Assembly (NCBI RefSeq): GCF_902499135.1
Contig: NZ_CABVPR010000021.1
Span: 23,653 to 87,652, forward strand
Length of the DNA stretch: 64,000 bases
Direction: 5' to 3'
Source: Burkholderia dolosa
Lineage (GTDB): Bacteria; Pseudomonadota; Gammaproteobacteria; Burkholderiales; Burkholderiaceae
Part shown: positions 34,720 to 44,503 of the stretch, one piece after another
How positions within the stretch are numbered: position 1 is the first letter of the stretch
Layout of the letters: the number at the start of each line of letters is the position of its first letter
Translations under genes and position numbers: made by a program
The notes under the pieces: model-generated
Databases searched by the model: none
Seen by the model: the letters and a program-made list of their open reading frames with translations, nothing else
What the model was told of the DNA's origin: nothing

Positions 34720-36393
34720 TTACATGTTCGGATAATTCGGCCCGCCGCCGCCTTCGGGCGTGACCCACACGATGTTCTGCGTCGGGTCCTTGATGTCGCA
34801 GGTCTTGCAGTGCACGCAGTTCTGCGCGTTGATCACCAGCCGATCGCTGCCGTCGTCGTTCTTCACGAACTCGTACACCGCAGCCGGGCAGAACCGCGCC
34901 TCCGGCCCCGCATACGTGCGCAGGTTCACGTTCACCGGCACGCTCGCGTCCTTCAGCGTCAGATGCGCCGGCTGGTTCTCCTCGTGGTTCGTGTTCGAGA
35001 TGAACACCGACGACAGCCGGTCGAACGTCAGCTTGCCGTCCGGCTTCGGATACGCGATCGGCTCGCACTGCGACGCCGGCTTCAGCATCTCGTGGTCCGC
35101 ATGCTTGTGGTGCAGCGTCCACGGCACGTTGCCGCCCATCACCTTCTGCTCGAGCCCGACCATCAGCGTGCCGAGGTACAGGCCCTTCGCCATCCACTGC
35201 TTGAAGTTGCGCGCGCGGTACAGCTCCGTATAGAGCCACGACTGTCTGAACGCGTCCGGGTATGCGTTCAACTCGTCCGACTGGCGGCCGGCCTGCACCG
35301 CGTCGAACGCCGCATCGGCCGCGAGCATCCCGGTCTTGATCGCCGCGTGGCTGCCCTTGATCCGCGATGCGTTCAAAAAGCCCGCATCGTCGCCGATCAG
35401 CGCGCCGCCCGGAAACACGGTCTTCGGCAGCGACATCAGCCCGCCCGCGGTGATCGCACGCGCGCCGTACGACACGCGCTTGCCGCCTTCGAGGAATGCG
35501 CGGATCGACGGATGCGTCTTGTAGCGCTGGAACTCCTCGAACGGCGACAGGTACGGATTGGTATAGCCGAGACCGACGACGAAGCCGACGACGACCTGGT
35601 TGTTGTCCATGTGATACAGGAACGAGCCGCCGTACGTGTCCGACTTCAGCGGCCAGCCGGCCGTATGGATCACGAGGCCCGGCTTGTGCTTGGCCGGATC
35701 GATTTCCCATAGTTCCTTGATGCCGATCCCGTACGCCTGCGGATCGCTGTTCGCGTCGAGCTTGAACTTCGAGATCAGCTGACGGCCGAGATGGCCGCGG
35801 CAGCCTTCGGCGAACAGCGTGTACTTCGCGTGCAGCTCCATGCCGAGCTGGAAGTTCTCGGTCGGCTCGCCGTCCTTGCCGACGCCCATGTTGCCGGTCG
35901 CGACGCCCTTCACGGAACCGTCGTCGTGATACAGAATCTCCGCGGCAGGAAAGCCCGGAAAGATCTCGACGCCGAGCGCTTCGGCCTGCTGGCCCAGCCA
36001 GCGCGTGACGTTGCCCAGCGAAATCACGTAGTTGCCGTGATTCTTGAAGTTGTCGGGCAGCGCCCAGTTCGGCGTTGCGACCGCGCTCTTCTCGGACAGG
36101 AACAGGAAGCGGTCTTCGGTCACCTCGACGGTGAGCGGCGCGCCGCGCTCCTTCCAGTCCGGAAATAGCTCGCTGATGGCACGCGGGTCCATCACCGCGC
36201 CCGACAGGATGTGCGCGCCGATCTCGGAACCCTTCTCGAGCACGCACACGCCGATCTCGGTGCCTTTCTCGGCAGCCAGCTGCTTGAGCCGGATCGCCGC
36301 CGACAGCCCGGCGGGGCCGCCGCCGACGATCACGACGTCGTATTCCATCGATTCGCGCGGGCCGTATTGCGCGAGCAAGTCCTGTGTGGTCAA
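34720..36393 (-). CDS. Electron transfer flavoprotein-ubiquinone oxidoreductase
   Basis: A 557-residue membrane-associated enzyme of usual family length. VIVGGGPAGLSAAIRLKQL (20-38) binds FAD, and Cys502, Cys526, Cys529 and Cys532 (NCVHCKTC) hold the 4Fe-4S cluster. It passes electrons from acyl-CoA dehydrogenases via ETF to ubiquinone. ETF alpha/beta genes are not in the window. It sits between the acyl-CoA dehydrogenase and thiolase genes, so the operon couples oxidation to the respiratory chain. Confidence 0.95.
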   Translation of the reverse strand: MTTQDLLAQYGPRESMEYDVVIVGGGPAGLSAAIRLKQLAAEKGTEIGVCVLEKGSEIGAHILSGAVMDPRAISELFPDWKERGAPLTVEVTEDRFLFLSEKSAVATPNWALPDNFKNHGNYVISLGNVTRWLGQQAEALGVEIFPGFPAAEILYHDDGSVKGVATGNMGVGKDGEPTENFQLGMELHAKYTLFAEGCRGHLGRQLISKFKLDANSDPQAYGIGIKELWEIDPAKHKPGLVIHTAGWPLKSDTYGGSFLYHMDNNQVVVGFVVGLGYTNPYLSPFEEFQRYKTHPSIRAFLEGGKRVSYGARAITAGGLMSLPKTVFPGGALIGDDAGFLNASRIKGSHAAIKTGMLAADAAFDAVQAGRQSDELNAYPDAFRQSWLYTELYRARNFKQWMAKGLYLGTLMVGLEQKVMGGNVPWTLHHKHADHEMLKPASQCEPIAYPKPDGKLTFDRLSSVFISNTNHEENQPAHLTLKDASVPVNVNLRTYAGPEARFCPAAVYEFVKNDDGSDRLVINAQNCVHCKTCDIKDPTQNIVWVTPEGGGGPNYPNM

Positions 36394-36426
36394 AATCCCG
36401 TCTCCTCCGGTGTCCGACCGTTGCGG

Positions 36427-38217
36427 TCAGAACTGATCTTCGGTCAATGCGAGCACGCTCTGACCGTTCTTCGCCCCGAGAATCGACGCTTCGAGCGCGC
36501 CGGCCTGCACGAGCACGTGCTCCGCGTAGCATTGCGCGATCGCGATCTTCGCATCGAAGAACGCGCGATCGTCCGCGCGCTTCGCGTGCGCGACCACCAG
36601 CGCACGCGCCATCTGCCACCCGCACAGCACGATACCCGCGAGCTTCAGGTACGGCACGCTGCCGGCAAATACCGCGTTCGGATCCTGCTTCGCGTTCGCC
36701 AGCACGTAGTCCACCACGGCCGACAGCGACCGCGCGCCGTTCTCGAGCTGCGCCTTCATCGACGCGGCCGCCGCGCCGTCGAGCTGGCCGAGCGCCGCGA
36801 CCGTTTCGCCGATCTGCGCGATCAGCGCCTTTGCGACCGCGCCGTTGTCGCGCAGCGTCTTGCGCCCGACCAGATCGTTCGCCTGGATCGCGGTCGTCCC
36901 TTCGTAGATCGCCAGGATGCGCGCATCGCGGTAGTACTGCGCGGCACCGGTTTCCTCGATGAACCCCATCCCGCCGTGCACCTGCACGCCAAGGCTCGCG
37001 ACGTCGTTGACCATCTCCGTGCTCCAGCCCTTCACGATCGGCACCAGATATTCGTAGATCGCCTGATGATGCGCGCGCGTCGCGTCGTCCGCGTGCCGAT
37101 GCGCGATGTCGCTGTGCGCGGCCGCCACGTACGCGAGCGCTCGCGCGCCTTCGGTCAGCGCGCGCATCGTGCCGAGCATCCGGCGCACGTCCGGGTGATG
37201 GATGATCGTCACCGACTGCTTCGCCGAACCGTCGACCGGCCGGCTCTGCACGCGCTCCTTCGCGAACGCGGCGGCCTTCTGGTACGCGCGGTCGGCCACG
37301 CCGATCCCCTGCATGCCGACACCGAAGCGCGCGGCGTTCATCATGATGAACATGTACTCGAGGCCGCGGTTCTCTTCGCCGACCAGATAGCCGATCGCGC
37401 CGCCATGATCGCCGTACTGCAGCACGGCGGTCGGGCTCGCCTTGATCCCGAGCTTGTGCTCGATCGACACGCAATGCACGTCGTTGCGCGCGCCGAGCGA
37501 CCCGTCGTCGTTCACGAGGAACTTCGGCACGATGAACAGCGAAATGCCCTTCACCCCTTCCGGCGCGTTCGGCGTGCGTGCGAGCACCAGATGCACGATG
37601 TTCTCCGCCATGTCGTGCTCGCCCCACGTGATGAAGATCTTCGTGCCGAACACCTTGTACGTGCCGTCGCCCTGCGGCTCCGCGCGCGAGCGCACCAGCG
37701 CGAGATCGGAGCCCGCCTGCGGCTCGGTCAGGTTCATCGTGCCGGTCCATTCGCCGGAGATCAGCTTCGGCACGTAGCGCTGCTTCTGCTCGTCGGTGCC
37801 GGCCGTCAGCAGCGCCTCGATCGCGCCGTCGGTCAGCAGCGGACACAGCGCGAACGACAGGTTCGACGCGTTCAGCATCTCGATGCACGGCGTCGCGATC
37901 AGCTTCGGCAGCCCCTGACCGTCGTATTCGGCCGGATGCTGGAGACCCTGCCAGCCGCCTTCGACGAACTGACGGAACGCGTGCGCGAAACCCGGCGTCG
38001 CACTGACGACGCCGCCCTTCCAGCTGCTCGGGTTGCGGTCGCCTTCGACGTTCAGCGGCGCGAGCACCTCGCCGCAGAATTTCGCGGACTCGTCGAGCAC
38101 CGCCTGCGCGGTGTCGTAACCGGCGTCCTCGAAGCCCGGCAGCTGCGCTACCGCATCGATGTCCGCGAGTTCCTTCAGCACGAACAGCATGTCCTTGACG
38201 GGGGCGTGATAGCTCAT
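36427..38217 (-). CDS. Acyl-CoA dehydrogenase with C-terminal extension
   Basis: A 596-residue acyl-CoA dehydrogenase. MSYHAPVKDMLFVLKELADID is the typical N-terminus of the long bacterial subfamily with an added C-terminal helical domain; LTEPQAGSDLALVRSRA and QVHGGMGFIEETGAAQYYRDARI are FAD-contact blocks, and YEGTTAIQANDLVGRK contains the likely catalytic Glu region. It introduces the 2,3 double bond in acyl-CoA and feeds ETF. It is the first gene of the beta-oxidation operon. The upstream gap holds the decayed flavin-subunit gene on the other strand. Confidence 0.92.
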   Translation of the reverse strand: MSYHAPVKDMLFVLKELADIDAVAQLPGFEDAGYDTAQAVLDESAKFCGEVLAPLNVEGDRNPSSWKGGVVSATPGFAHAFRQFVEGGWQGLQHPAEYDGQGLPKLIATPCIEMLNASNLSFALCPLLTDGAIEALLTAGTDEQKQRYVPKLISGEWTGTMNLTEPQAGSDLALVRSRAEPQGDGTYKVFGTKIFITWGEHDMAENIVHLVLARTPNAPEGVKGISLFIVPKFLVNDDGSLGARNDVHCVSIEHKLGIKASPTAVLQYGDHGGAIGYLVGEENRGLEYMFIMMNAARFGVGMQGIGVADRAYQKAAAFAKERVQSRPVDGSAKQSVTIIHHPDVRRMLGTMRALTEGARALAYVAAAHSDIAHRHADDATRAHHQAIYEYLVPIVKGWSTEMVNDVASLGVQVHGGMGFIEETGAAQYYRDARILAIYEGTTAIQANDLVGRKTLRDNGAVAKALIAQIGETVAALGQLDGAAAASMKAQLENGARSLSAVVDYVLANAKQDPNAVFAGSVPYLKLAGIVLCGWQMARALVVAHAKRADDRAFFDAKIAIAQCYAEHVLVQAGALEASILGAKNGQSVLALTEDQF

Positions 38218-38521
38218 GGTCGATGTTCCAAATCGGGCAGTGAACAGGATGCGTCGCGCGCTGCGATACGGCAAAACCGGCCAGCGCCCGACGACGTCGT
38301 GTTGCATCCTACTGCCGCCCGACTGGATTCACATTGTCATATTCGGCCCTCCTGGTGACAAAACCGGCCACTCAATGGGCGGCAAGCACGCCGGCCGGCC
38401 GTTCCCGGCCGCGCGGTCGCCGCATGAACTCCGCCGGATCTGCGGCGGCGACGCGCGTTCGGCGGGCGCCCGAGCTGTCCGGCCGGGAGCGGGTCCGGCC
38501 CGCCGAATGCCGCGCGAGCCG

Positions 38522-38975
38522 GCAAATTGTGCGCTGCAACCTAGCGCGCCGTTCCTGCTGGGCAGCCAGCGCACGGCGCTGGACGCCGACGAGCTGCTGG
38601 TCGCCGTGCTGTTTGCGCAACCGCGCGCGCACGACCGGACGTCGTTCGTCAAATGTACGAATCGCGACGGCCAGGCGATCGCCGTCGTGTCGGCTGCTGC
38701 GCATGTCGGCGGACGGCACGATAGAGGCAGCCGCCGTCGCCGTCGGCGGCGCATCCGAGGTCGCCTTGCGGCTATCGGCGCTCGAGGCGGCGCTGGCGGG
38801 CCGGCGCTGCGAACCCCTGGCCGACGCAGTCGGCGCGGCGTCCGTTGCGGAGCTGTCCCCGATCGACGACTGCCGCGCTACCGCACCGCATCGCCTGCAT
38901 CTCGCGCAGCTGGCTGTCGCGCGCGCTTTCAATGCCTGCATCGAGGAGAACGCACGTGGCGCATCCACTGCTTGA
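38522..38975 (+). pseudogene. Decayed FAD-binding (CoxM/XDH medium) subunit of a molybdenum hydroxylase
   Basis: Two reading-frame pieces together match the C-terminal half of a CoxM-type flavin subunit. Piece one (about 38522-38705) reads APFLLGSQRTALDADELLVA then FVKCTNRDG. Piece two, shifted by one base (about 38703-38975), reads SADGTIEAAAVAVGG, LSALEAALAGR and SPIDDCRATAPHRLHLA. The frame change falls near the GCGCATG at 38699-38705. The N-terminal FAD-binding half (VGGxxxL region) is absent upstream. The remnant stop at 38973-38975 overlaps the GTG start of the Mo subunit, the usual operon layout. A sequencing error could explain the shift but not the missing half. Confidence 0.7.
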
Positions 38976-41760
38976 CGAGCTTGCCGACGTTCGCGAAACG
39001 GCTGCCGGCGGCAGCGTTCCCGCGGTGCCCGCGCACGACTGGTTCGAACTCAACGGCACGCGAATGCAGCTGCCGACCGACCGGTCGCAGCGCTTGATCG
39101 ACTATCTGCGCGCGGCGTTGCGGCAGTTCGGGACCAAGGAAGGATGCCGCCAGGGCGACTGCGGAACCTGCACCGTGATCGTCGACGGCGATGCGCGTTA
39201 TGCATGTCTGATTCCGTTGGGACAGGTCGCGGGAAGCCGCATCGTCACGATCGAAGGCCTCGCCGATGGCACCCGCTGCGGCAGCCGGCTGCAACAGGCT
39301 TTTCTCGCGCATCAGGCCGTGCAATGCGGCTTTTGCACGCCGGGCATGCTCACCGCAGCCGCGGCCGCGATCGACGCGAATCGCGTGACGGATCGAGCCA
39401 GCGCGCGAGCGGCCATCGACGGCGTGCTGTGCCGATGCACGGGCTACCAGAAAATCGTCGACGCGGTGACGGAAGTCGGATGCGGCGGCACCGCACGCCG
39501 CTGCACGGTTGCGCCGGCTGAAGGGCCGTCGGTCGGCGTGCCGCTCACACGTCTCGACGGACCGGAGAAGGTCGACGGCAGCCAGCGCTTCGGTGCCGAC
39601 GCGTATCCGGCCGACAGCCTGTTCGTGCGCGCGGTCCGTTGCCCGCATCACCGCGCGCGCTTCGCGTTCGGCGACCTCGACGCGTTCGTCGCCGCGCATC
39701 CCGGCGTGCATCGCGTGTTCACCCACGCGGACGTGCCGGGCATCAACGTGCACGGCGTCGCGACACCGTACGCCGATCAGCCCGTCCTTCCGGAAACCGA
39801 AACGCGCCATCACCTCGAAGCGGTCGCGCTGGTCGTCGGCGAGCGCGAAGCGATCGCGGCGCTCGACCTCGGCCGTTTTCCGGTGACGTGGGAACCGCAG
39901 GCGCCGGTGCTCGCGATCGCCGATGCGGTGCGGGACGACAGTCCGCAACTGCATGCCGGCCGCCCGGGCAACGTGCTGATCGAAGGGCGCGTGTGCCGCG
40001 GCGACGCGCATCGCGCGATGCAGCGCGCGCATTACGTCGCGAGCGCGACGTTCGAATCCAGCTTCGTCGAGCACGCATACCTCGAACCCGAGGCCGGCTG
40101 GGCACGGCGCGTCGGCGATATCGTCGAGATCCATTCGTCGACGCAGGCGCCGCATCCGCATCGCGCCGATCTCGCGCGCATTCTCGGCGTTTCGCCCGAG
40201 CGGGTGCGCGTCGTCGCGACCGCGGTCGGCGGCGGCTTCGGCGGCAAGCTGGACATGACGGTCCAGCCGCTGCTCGCGATCGCCGCGTGGCATCTGGAGC
40301 GGCCCGTCGCGATGGCGTTCTCGCGCGAGGAATCGATGGCCACGTCGACCAAGCGCCATCCCGGCCGAATGACGTCCAGCATCGGCGCCGATGCCGACGG
40401 CCGCCTGTGTGCGGTGACGTTCGACGGCGACTTCAATACCGGCGCGTTCGCATCGTGGGGCACCGCGGTCGCGAACCGTGTGCCCGTGCATGCCGGCGGT
40501 CCGTACGTGATTCCGCACTACGACGCGCGCGCCCGCGCCATTCACACGCACGTGACGCCGGCCGGCGCGTTCCGCGGCTTCGGCGTGCCGCAAACGATGA
40601 TGTCGCAGGAGCAGCTCGTCGACGAGCTGGCGTTCCGCGCGGGCATCGATCCGCTCGAGTTTCGGGCGATCAACGCGCTGCGGCCCGGAGACACGCTGCC
40701 GACAGGCCAGGTTCTCGACGGCAGCGTCGGCCTCGTCGCGTGCCTCGATGCGCTGCGGCCGGCGTGGCGCGACGCACAGGCCCGCGTCGCCGCGCTGAAC
40801 GCGTCGTCGCCGCGCGGCGTTCGTCACGGCGTCGGCGTCGCCGCGTTCTTCTACGGCTGCGGCAACACCGCGCTGCCGAATCCGTCGACCGTGCGCTTCG
40901 GCATTCGGCCCGACGGCACGATCGTCCTGCACCAGGGCGCGGTGGATGCCGGCCAGGGCGCGAACACCGTCATTCCGCAGATCGCGGCCGATGCGCTCGG
41001 CGTACCGGTCGATCGGCTGCGAATCGTCGGCCCCGACACGTCGGTGACGCCGGATTGCGGCCGCACGTCGGCGTCGCGCCAGACGTTCGTCACCGGCCGC
41101 GCAGCTTTCCTCGCGGGCACCGCGCTGCGGCAACGGCTGCTCGCGCTGGCCGGCGCCGCGCCCGATGCGCGGATCGCGCCCGGCGCGCACGGCCTCTCGG
41201 TCGACGGCGTCGCGCTGGACCTGCACGCACTGCCGGTCGATGCGCACGGCTACGTCGTCGCGGCCGAGGAAAGCTTCGATCCGCCCACGACGTCGCTCGA
41301 CGCGGCCGGGCAAGGCACGCCTTACGCGACTTATGCGTTCGGCGCGCAGATGGCGGAAGTCGCGGTCGACTGCGACAGCGGGCGGGTCCGCGTGCGCGAG
41401 GTGGTGGCCGCACACGACGTCGGCAAGATGGTGAATCCGACGCTTCTCGAAGGACAGATCGAAGGCGCGGTCGCGCAAGGCGTCGGCATGGCGCTGATGG
41501 AAAAGTATCGCCCCGGGCAGTACAACAACCTGCACGACTACCTGATCCCGACCGTGCACGACATGCCCGACGTGCGGTCGATCTTCATCGAAGCACCGAC
41601 GGCCGTCGGCCCATATGGCGCAAAAGGCATCGGCGAGCCGGCACTGGTGCCGACCGCCGCGGCCATCCTGAACGCGATCCACGCTGCGATCGGCGTACGC
41701 ATCCGCGAAGCGCCCGCGTCGCCGGACGTCGTCCGGCGCGCGCTCGCCGCCCGACGCTGA
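38956..41760 (+). CDS. Molybdenum hydroxylase with fused [2Fe-2S] and Mo-binding domains
   Basis: A 934-residue xanthine-oxidase-family protein. Residues about 25-165 carry two [2Fe-2S] sites (CRQGDCGTC with a downstream Cys; CGFCTPG with CRCTGYQ). The rest is the molybdopterin domain: GGGFGGK, GAFRGFG, GQGANTV and GPYGAKGIGEPALV, whose Glu is the catalytic base. GTG 38956 with AGGAG upstream was chosen; it overlaps the flavin-subunit remnant by 20 bp. The fusion without FAD resembles MOP-type aldehyde oxidoreductases. The substrate is unknown, perhaps an aldehyde or N-heterocycle imported by the MFS protein next door. Confidence 0.88.
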   Translation: MAHPLLDELADVRETAAGGSVPAVPAHDWFELNGTRMQLPTDRSQRLIDYLRAALRQFGTKEGCRQGDCGTCTVIVDGDARYACLIPLGQVAGSRIVTIEGLADGTRCGSRLQQAFLAHQAVQCGFCTPGMLTAAAAAIDANRVTDRASARAAIDGVLCRCTGYQKIVDAVTEVGCGGTARRCTVAPAEGPSVGVPLTRLDGPEKVDGSQRFGADAYPADSLFVRAVRCPHHRARFAFGDLDAFVAAHPGVHRVFTHADVPGINVHGVATPYADQPVLPETETRHHLEAVALVVGEREAIAALDLGRFPVTWEPQAPVLAIADAVRDDSPQLHAGRPGNVLIEGRVCRGDAHRAMQRAHYVASATFESSFVEHAYLEPEAGWARRVGDIVEIHSSTQAPHPHRADLARILGVSPERVRVVATAVGGGFGGKLDMTVQPLLAIAAWHLERPVAMAFSREESMATSTKRHPGRMTSSIGADADGRLCAVTFDGDFNTGAFASWGTAVANRVPVHAGGPYVIPHYDARARAIHTHVTPAGAFRGFGVPQTMMSQEQLVDELAFRAGIDPLEFRAINALRPGDTLPTGQVLDGSVGLVACLDALRPAWRDAQARVAALNASSPRGVRHGVGVAAFFYGCGNTALPNPSTVRFGIRPDGTIVLHQGAVDAGQGANTVIPQIAADALGVPVDRLRIVGPDTSVTPDCGRTSASRQTFVTGRAAFLAGTALRQRLLALAGAAPDARIAPGAHGLSVDGVALDLHALPVDAHGYVVAAEESFDPPTTSLDAAGQGTPYATYAFGAQMAEVAVDCDSGRVRVREVVAAHDVGKMVNPTLLEGQIEGAVAQGVGMALMEKYRPGQYNNLHDYLIPTVHDMPDVRSIFIEAPTAVGPYGAKGIGEPALVPTAAAILNAIHAAIGVRIREAPASPDVVRRALAARR

Positions 41761-41804
41761 CCGCCCCGGTTTCGACAAAACCGCTTCCCGTCCCGGACAG
41801 AACG

Positions 41805-43082
41805 ATGACGTCAACGAAAAATGCCGAGTCCATGCCGCTGCGCGCGGCATCCCGTTCGTCGTGGTATGCGGAACTCGGCCCGGCGGGCAAGCGCGCGTTC
41901 AACGCGTCGTTCGCCGGCTGGGTGACCGATGCGTTCGACTTCATGGTGTTCAGCTTCGTGCTGGCGTCGCTGATCGACCTGTGGGGCCTCGACCGCGGCC
42001 AGGCCGGCCTGCTCGGCACCGTCACGCTGATCTTCTCGTCGATCGGCGGCTGGATCGCCGGCATCCTCGCCGACCGCTACGGACGGGTCAAGGTATTGCA
42101 AGGGACGATCCTGTGGTTCTCGTTCTGCACGGTCGCGATCGGCTTCGCGCAGAACTTCGAGCAGATCTTCGTGCTGCGCGCGCTGCAAGGACTCGGCTTC
42201 GGCGGCGAATGGGCGGTCGGCGCGGTGCTGATCGGCGAGATCGTCGCGCCCGCACATCGCGGCAAGGCGGTCGGGCTCGTGCAGAGCGGCTGGGCCGTCG
42301 GCTGGGGCGGCGCCGCGATCCTCTACAGCATCGCGTTTTCGGTGCTGCCCGAGTCGCTCGCGTGGCGCAGCCTGTTCTGGGTCGGCATCCTGCCCGCGCT
42401 GCTCGTGCTGTACATCCGCAAGCACGTGCCGGAACCCGCGGTGTTCGCGCATGCGGATGCCGCCGCGAAGCACGGCGCACGCCGGCCGCCGGTATGGACG
42501 ATCTTCTCGCGCGCGCAGCGGCGCCGCACGCTGCTGGCCGCCCTGCTCTGCACCGGCATCCAGGGCGGCTTCTATGCGATGTCGACGTGGCTGCCGGCGT
42601 TCCTGAAGATCGAGCGGCATCTGTCCGTGCTCGACACGGGCGCGTATCTGTTCGTGATCATCGCCGGATCGTTCTGCGGCTACGTGGTCGGCGCGTATCT
42701 TTCCGACTACTGGGGACGCCGCCGCAATTTCATGCTGTTTTCCGCGCTGTCGCTCGTGTCGGTATGCGTGTACCTGACGCTTCCGCTGTCCAATGCGCAG
42801 ATGCTGTGGCTCGGGTTTCCGCTCGGCTTTTCGTCGTGCGGAATCTTCAGCGGCGTCGGCGCGTACCTGACGGAATTGTTTCCGTCGGGCTGCCGCGCGA
42901 ATGCACAGAGCTTCACGTACAACTTCGGTCGCGGCATCGGCGCGCTGTTTCCGAGCCTCGTCGGCGCGTTGAGCCATTCGATCGGGCTCGCGACGGCCAT
43001 CGCGATCTTTTCCGGCGCCGCGTACGGCGTGGTGCTGTTGACGGTGCTGCTGTTGCCGGAGACCAAGGCGCAATCGCTCTGA
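41805..43082 (+). CDS. MFS transporter of the sugar/organic-acid:H+ symporter type
   Basis: A 425-residue inner-membrane protein with about 12 membrane segments. GWVTDAFDFMVFSFVL in TM1, GILADRYGRVKVLQG between TM2 and TM3, and RALQGLGFGGEWAVGAVLIGE in TM4 place it with the SHS/AAHS-like carboxylate symporters. It starts 44 bp after the molybdenum hydroxylase stop, so the two are probably co-transcribed. Uptake of that enzyme's substrate, or an organic acid product, is the natural inference. ATG 41805 is the first start after the hydroxylase stop. Confidence 0.85.
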   Translation: MTSTKNAESMPLRAASRSSWYAELGPAGKRAFNASFAGWVTDAFDFMVFSFVLASLIDLWGLDRGQAGLLGTVTLIFSSIGGWIAGILADRYGRVKVLQGTILWFSFCTVAIGFAQNFEQIFVLRALQGLGFGGEWAVGAVLIGEIVAPAHRGKAVGLVQSGWAVGWGGAAILYSIAFSVLPESLAWRSLFWVGILPALLVLYIRKHVPEPAVFAHADAAAKHGARRPPVWTIFSRAQRRRTLLAALLCTGIQGGFYAMSTWLPAFLKIERHLSVLDTGAYLFVIIAGSFCGYVVGAYLSDYWGRRRNFMLFSALSLVSVCVYLTLPLSNAQMLWLGFPLGFSSCGIFSGVGAYLTELFPSGCRANAQSFTYNFGRGIGALFPSLVGALSHSIGLATAIAIFSGAAYGVVLLTVLLLPETKAQSL

Positions 43083-43265
43083 CTTTCGCACCGCGCACGG
43101 CGCGCCCGACCATCGCCGGTCCCGTGCGTGCGCGCATCGCCATCCCGCGTCGGACCGACGAAGGGAGCCGCTTATGGGAATCCGCGAAGGTAGCCGGCCA
43201 TGGGAGCAATGTGCTTGCGGATCGCGACGGCACGCAAGCACGCGCCCGCATCCGCACAGCGCACG

Positions 43266-44312
43266 CTACACGCGCCGCCGATACGTGCCCGGCGTACTGC
43301 CCGTCCAGTGCCGGAACGCGCGATGGAACGCGCTCGGATCGTCGAAGCCGATATCGGCGCCGATCGCCGCGATCGTGTCGGCCGTATCGGTGAGCCGCTG
43401 GATCGCGATGTCGCGCCGCAGTTCGTCCTTCAGCACCTGGAACGTCGTCCCTTCGGCGGCAAGATGGCGGCTCAGCGTGCGCACCGAGCAATGCAGATGC
43501 TCGGCCGCCTGCTCGATCACCGGCAGATCGGGCAGCGCCGCGGACAGGTACTGCCGCACGCGATGGCTGACGAGCTGTTCGCTGAACGATTCGAAGATCC
43601 AGTCGCCGGGCGCGCGCGCGAGGAACTTGCGCAGGTTGCGCTTGCTCTGCCGGATCGGCGCATCGAGATAGTCCGCGCTGAAGCGCATCAGCGTGCGCTC
43701 GCGATCGAACTGCAACGCGCCGGAGAAGAAGTACAGGTGATCGACCGCATGGCGCGGCCGCGGACATGCGAACTCGATCTGCAGCAGCGGAATCTTCTGC
43801 CCGATCAGCCACGAACACACGCCGTGCACGAGCTTGAGCATCAGCTCCTGGCCGAGCGCACCGATCGGGCCGACGGCCGGATTCGGTCGCAGCAGCACCT
43901 GCGCGACGAGGCCGTCGCGCTTCGATTCGACGAAGAAGTCGTCGAGCAGGATATGGAAGAACTGCCCGAAGCGATGCAGCGCCGTCTCGAGATTGCGCGC
44001 ATCGAGCAGGCTCAGGCACAGGTACTTCAGCGTGCCGCCGCGCAGCGGCCGCGAGAAGATGCCCGGCATTTCGTCGTCGAGATCGATCGCGAGCGTGCGG
44101 TACAGCGTCGAGAACTGCTCCTCCGTCACGCGCGCATGCGGCTCGCCGAGCAGCTTGATCGGAATGCCCGCGCCGCGCAGATAACGTTCGACCACGTCGC
44201 GCTGCACGCCCGCGCTTGCCAGAAAACCGTTGACGAGCGAGATCGGCACCGTCGCGCTCGGCGACGACAGCGCACGCCCGGGCCGGGCGGAAGGTGAATC
44301 TGAACCGGTCAT
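43266..44312 (-). CDS. AraC-family regulator with Arabinose_bd-type sensor
   Basis: A 348-residue regulator: a sensor domain at about 25-220 (LVNGFLASAGVQRDVVERYL and LLQIEFACPRPRHAVDHLYFF are typical of the OruR/ArgR-like group) and a C-terminal AraC domain ending in GFDDPSAFHRAFRHWTGSTPGTYRR. Relatives control oxidation of alkanes, amino acids or phenolics. It is convergent with the MFS gene, 183 bp away, so it could control that module, but no operator shows this. ATG 44312 begins the conserved part. It belongs to the same group as the regulator at 62482. Confidence 0.88.
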   Translation of the reverse strand: MTGSDSPSARPGRALSSPSATVPISLVNGFLASAGVQRDVVERYLRGAGIPIKLLGEPHARVTEEQFSTLYRTLAIDLDDEMPGIFSRPLRGGTLKYLCLSLLDARNLETALHRFGQFFHILLDDFFVESKRDGLVAQVLLRPNPAVGPIGALGQELMLKLVHGVCSWLIGQKIPLLQIEFACPRPRHAVDHLYFFSGALQFDRERTLMRFSADYLDAPIRQSKRNLRKFLARAPGDWIFESFSEQLVSHRVRQYLSAALPDLPVIEQAAEHLHCSVRTLSRHLAAEGTTFQVLKDELRRDIAIQRLTDTADTIAAIGADIGFDDPSAFHRAFRHWTGSTPGTYRRRV

Positions 44313-44503
44313 CGCGTCCCCGTCGGTCGAACCGCTCGCATTGTACTTGAGCGGTGCGCGCGCAATCTCCGGTGCGCCGGGCCGCACGCAGCGCCGCCAA
44401 GACCGGGTGCCGGCGAGACAACCGGCCCACCGCCGGCCTGGACGTCCGATCCGCCGCGCGCTGCGTTGCGCGTCGCGCGACGACGGATTCCCGACAAAGA
44501 CAT

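Noticed and set aside
39639-43082. A 1147-codon plus frame running into the MFS gene
   Set aside because: The part before 41805 is an Arg-rich shadow of the molybdenum hydroxylase gene; only the MFS domain is real.
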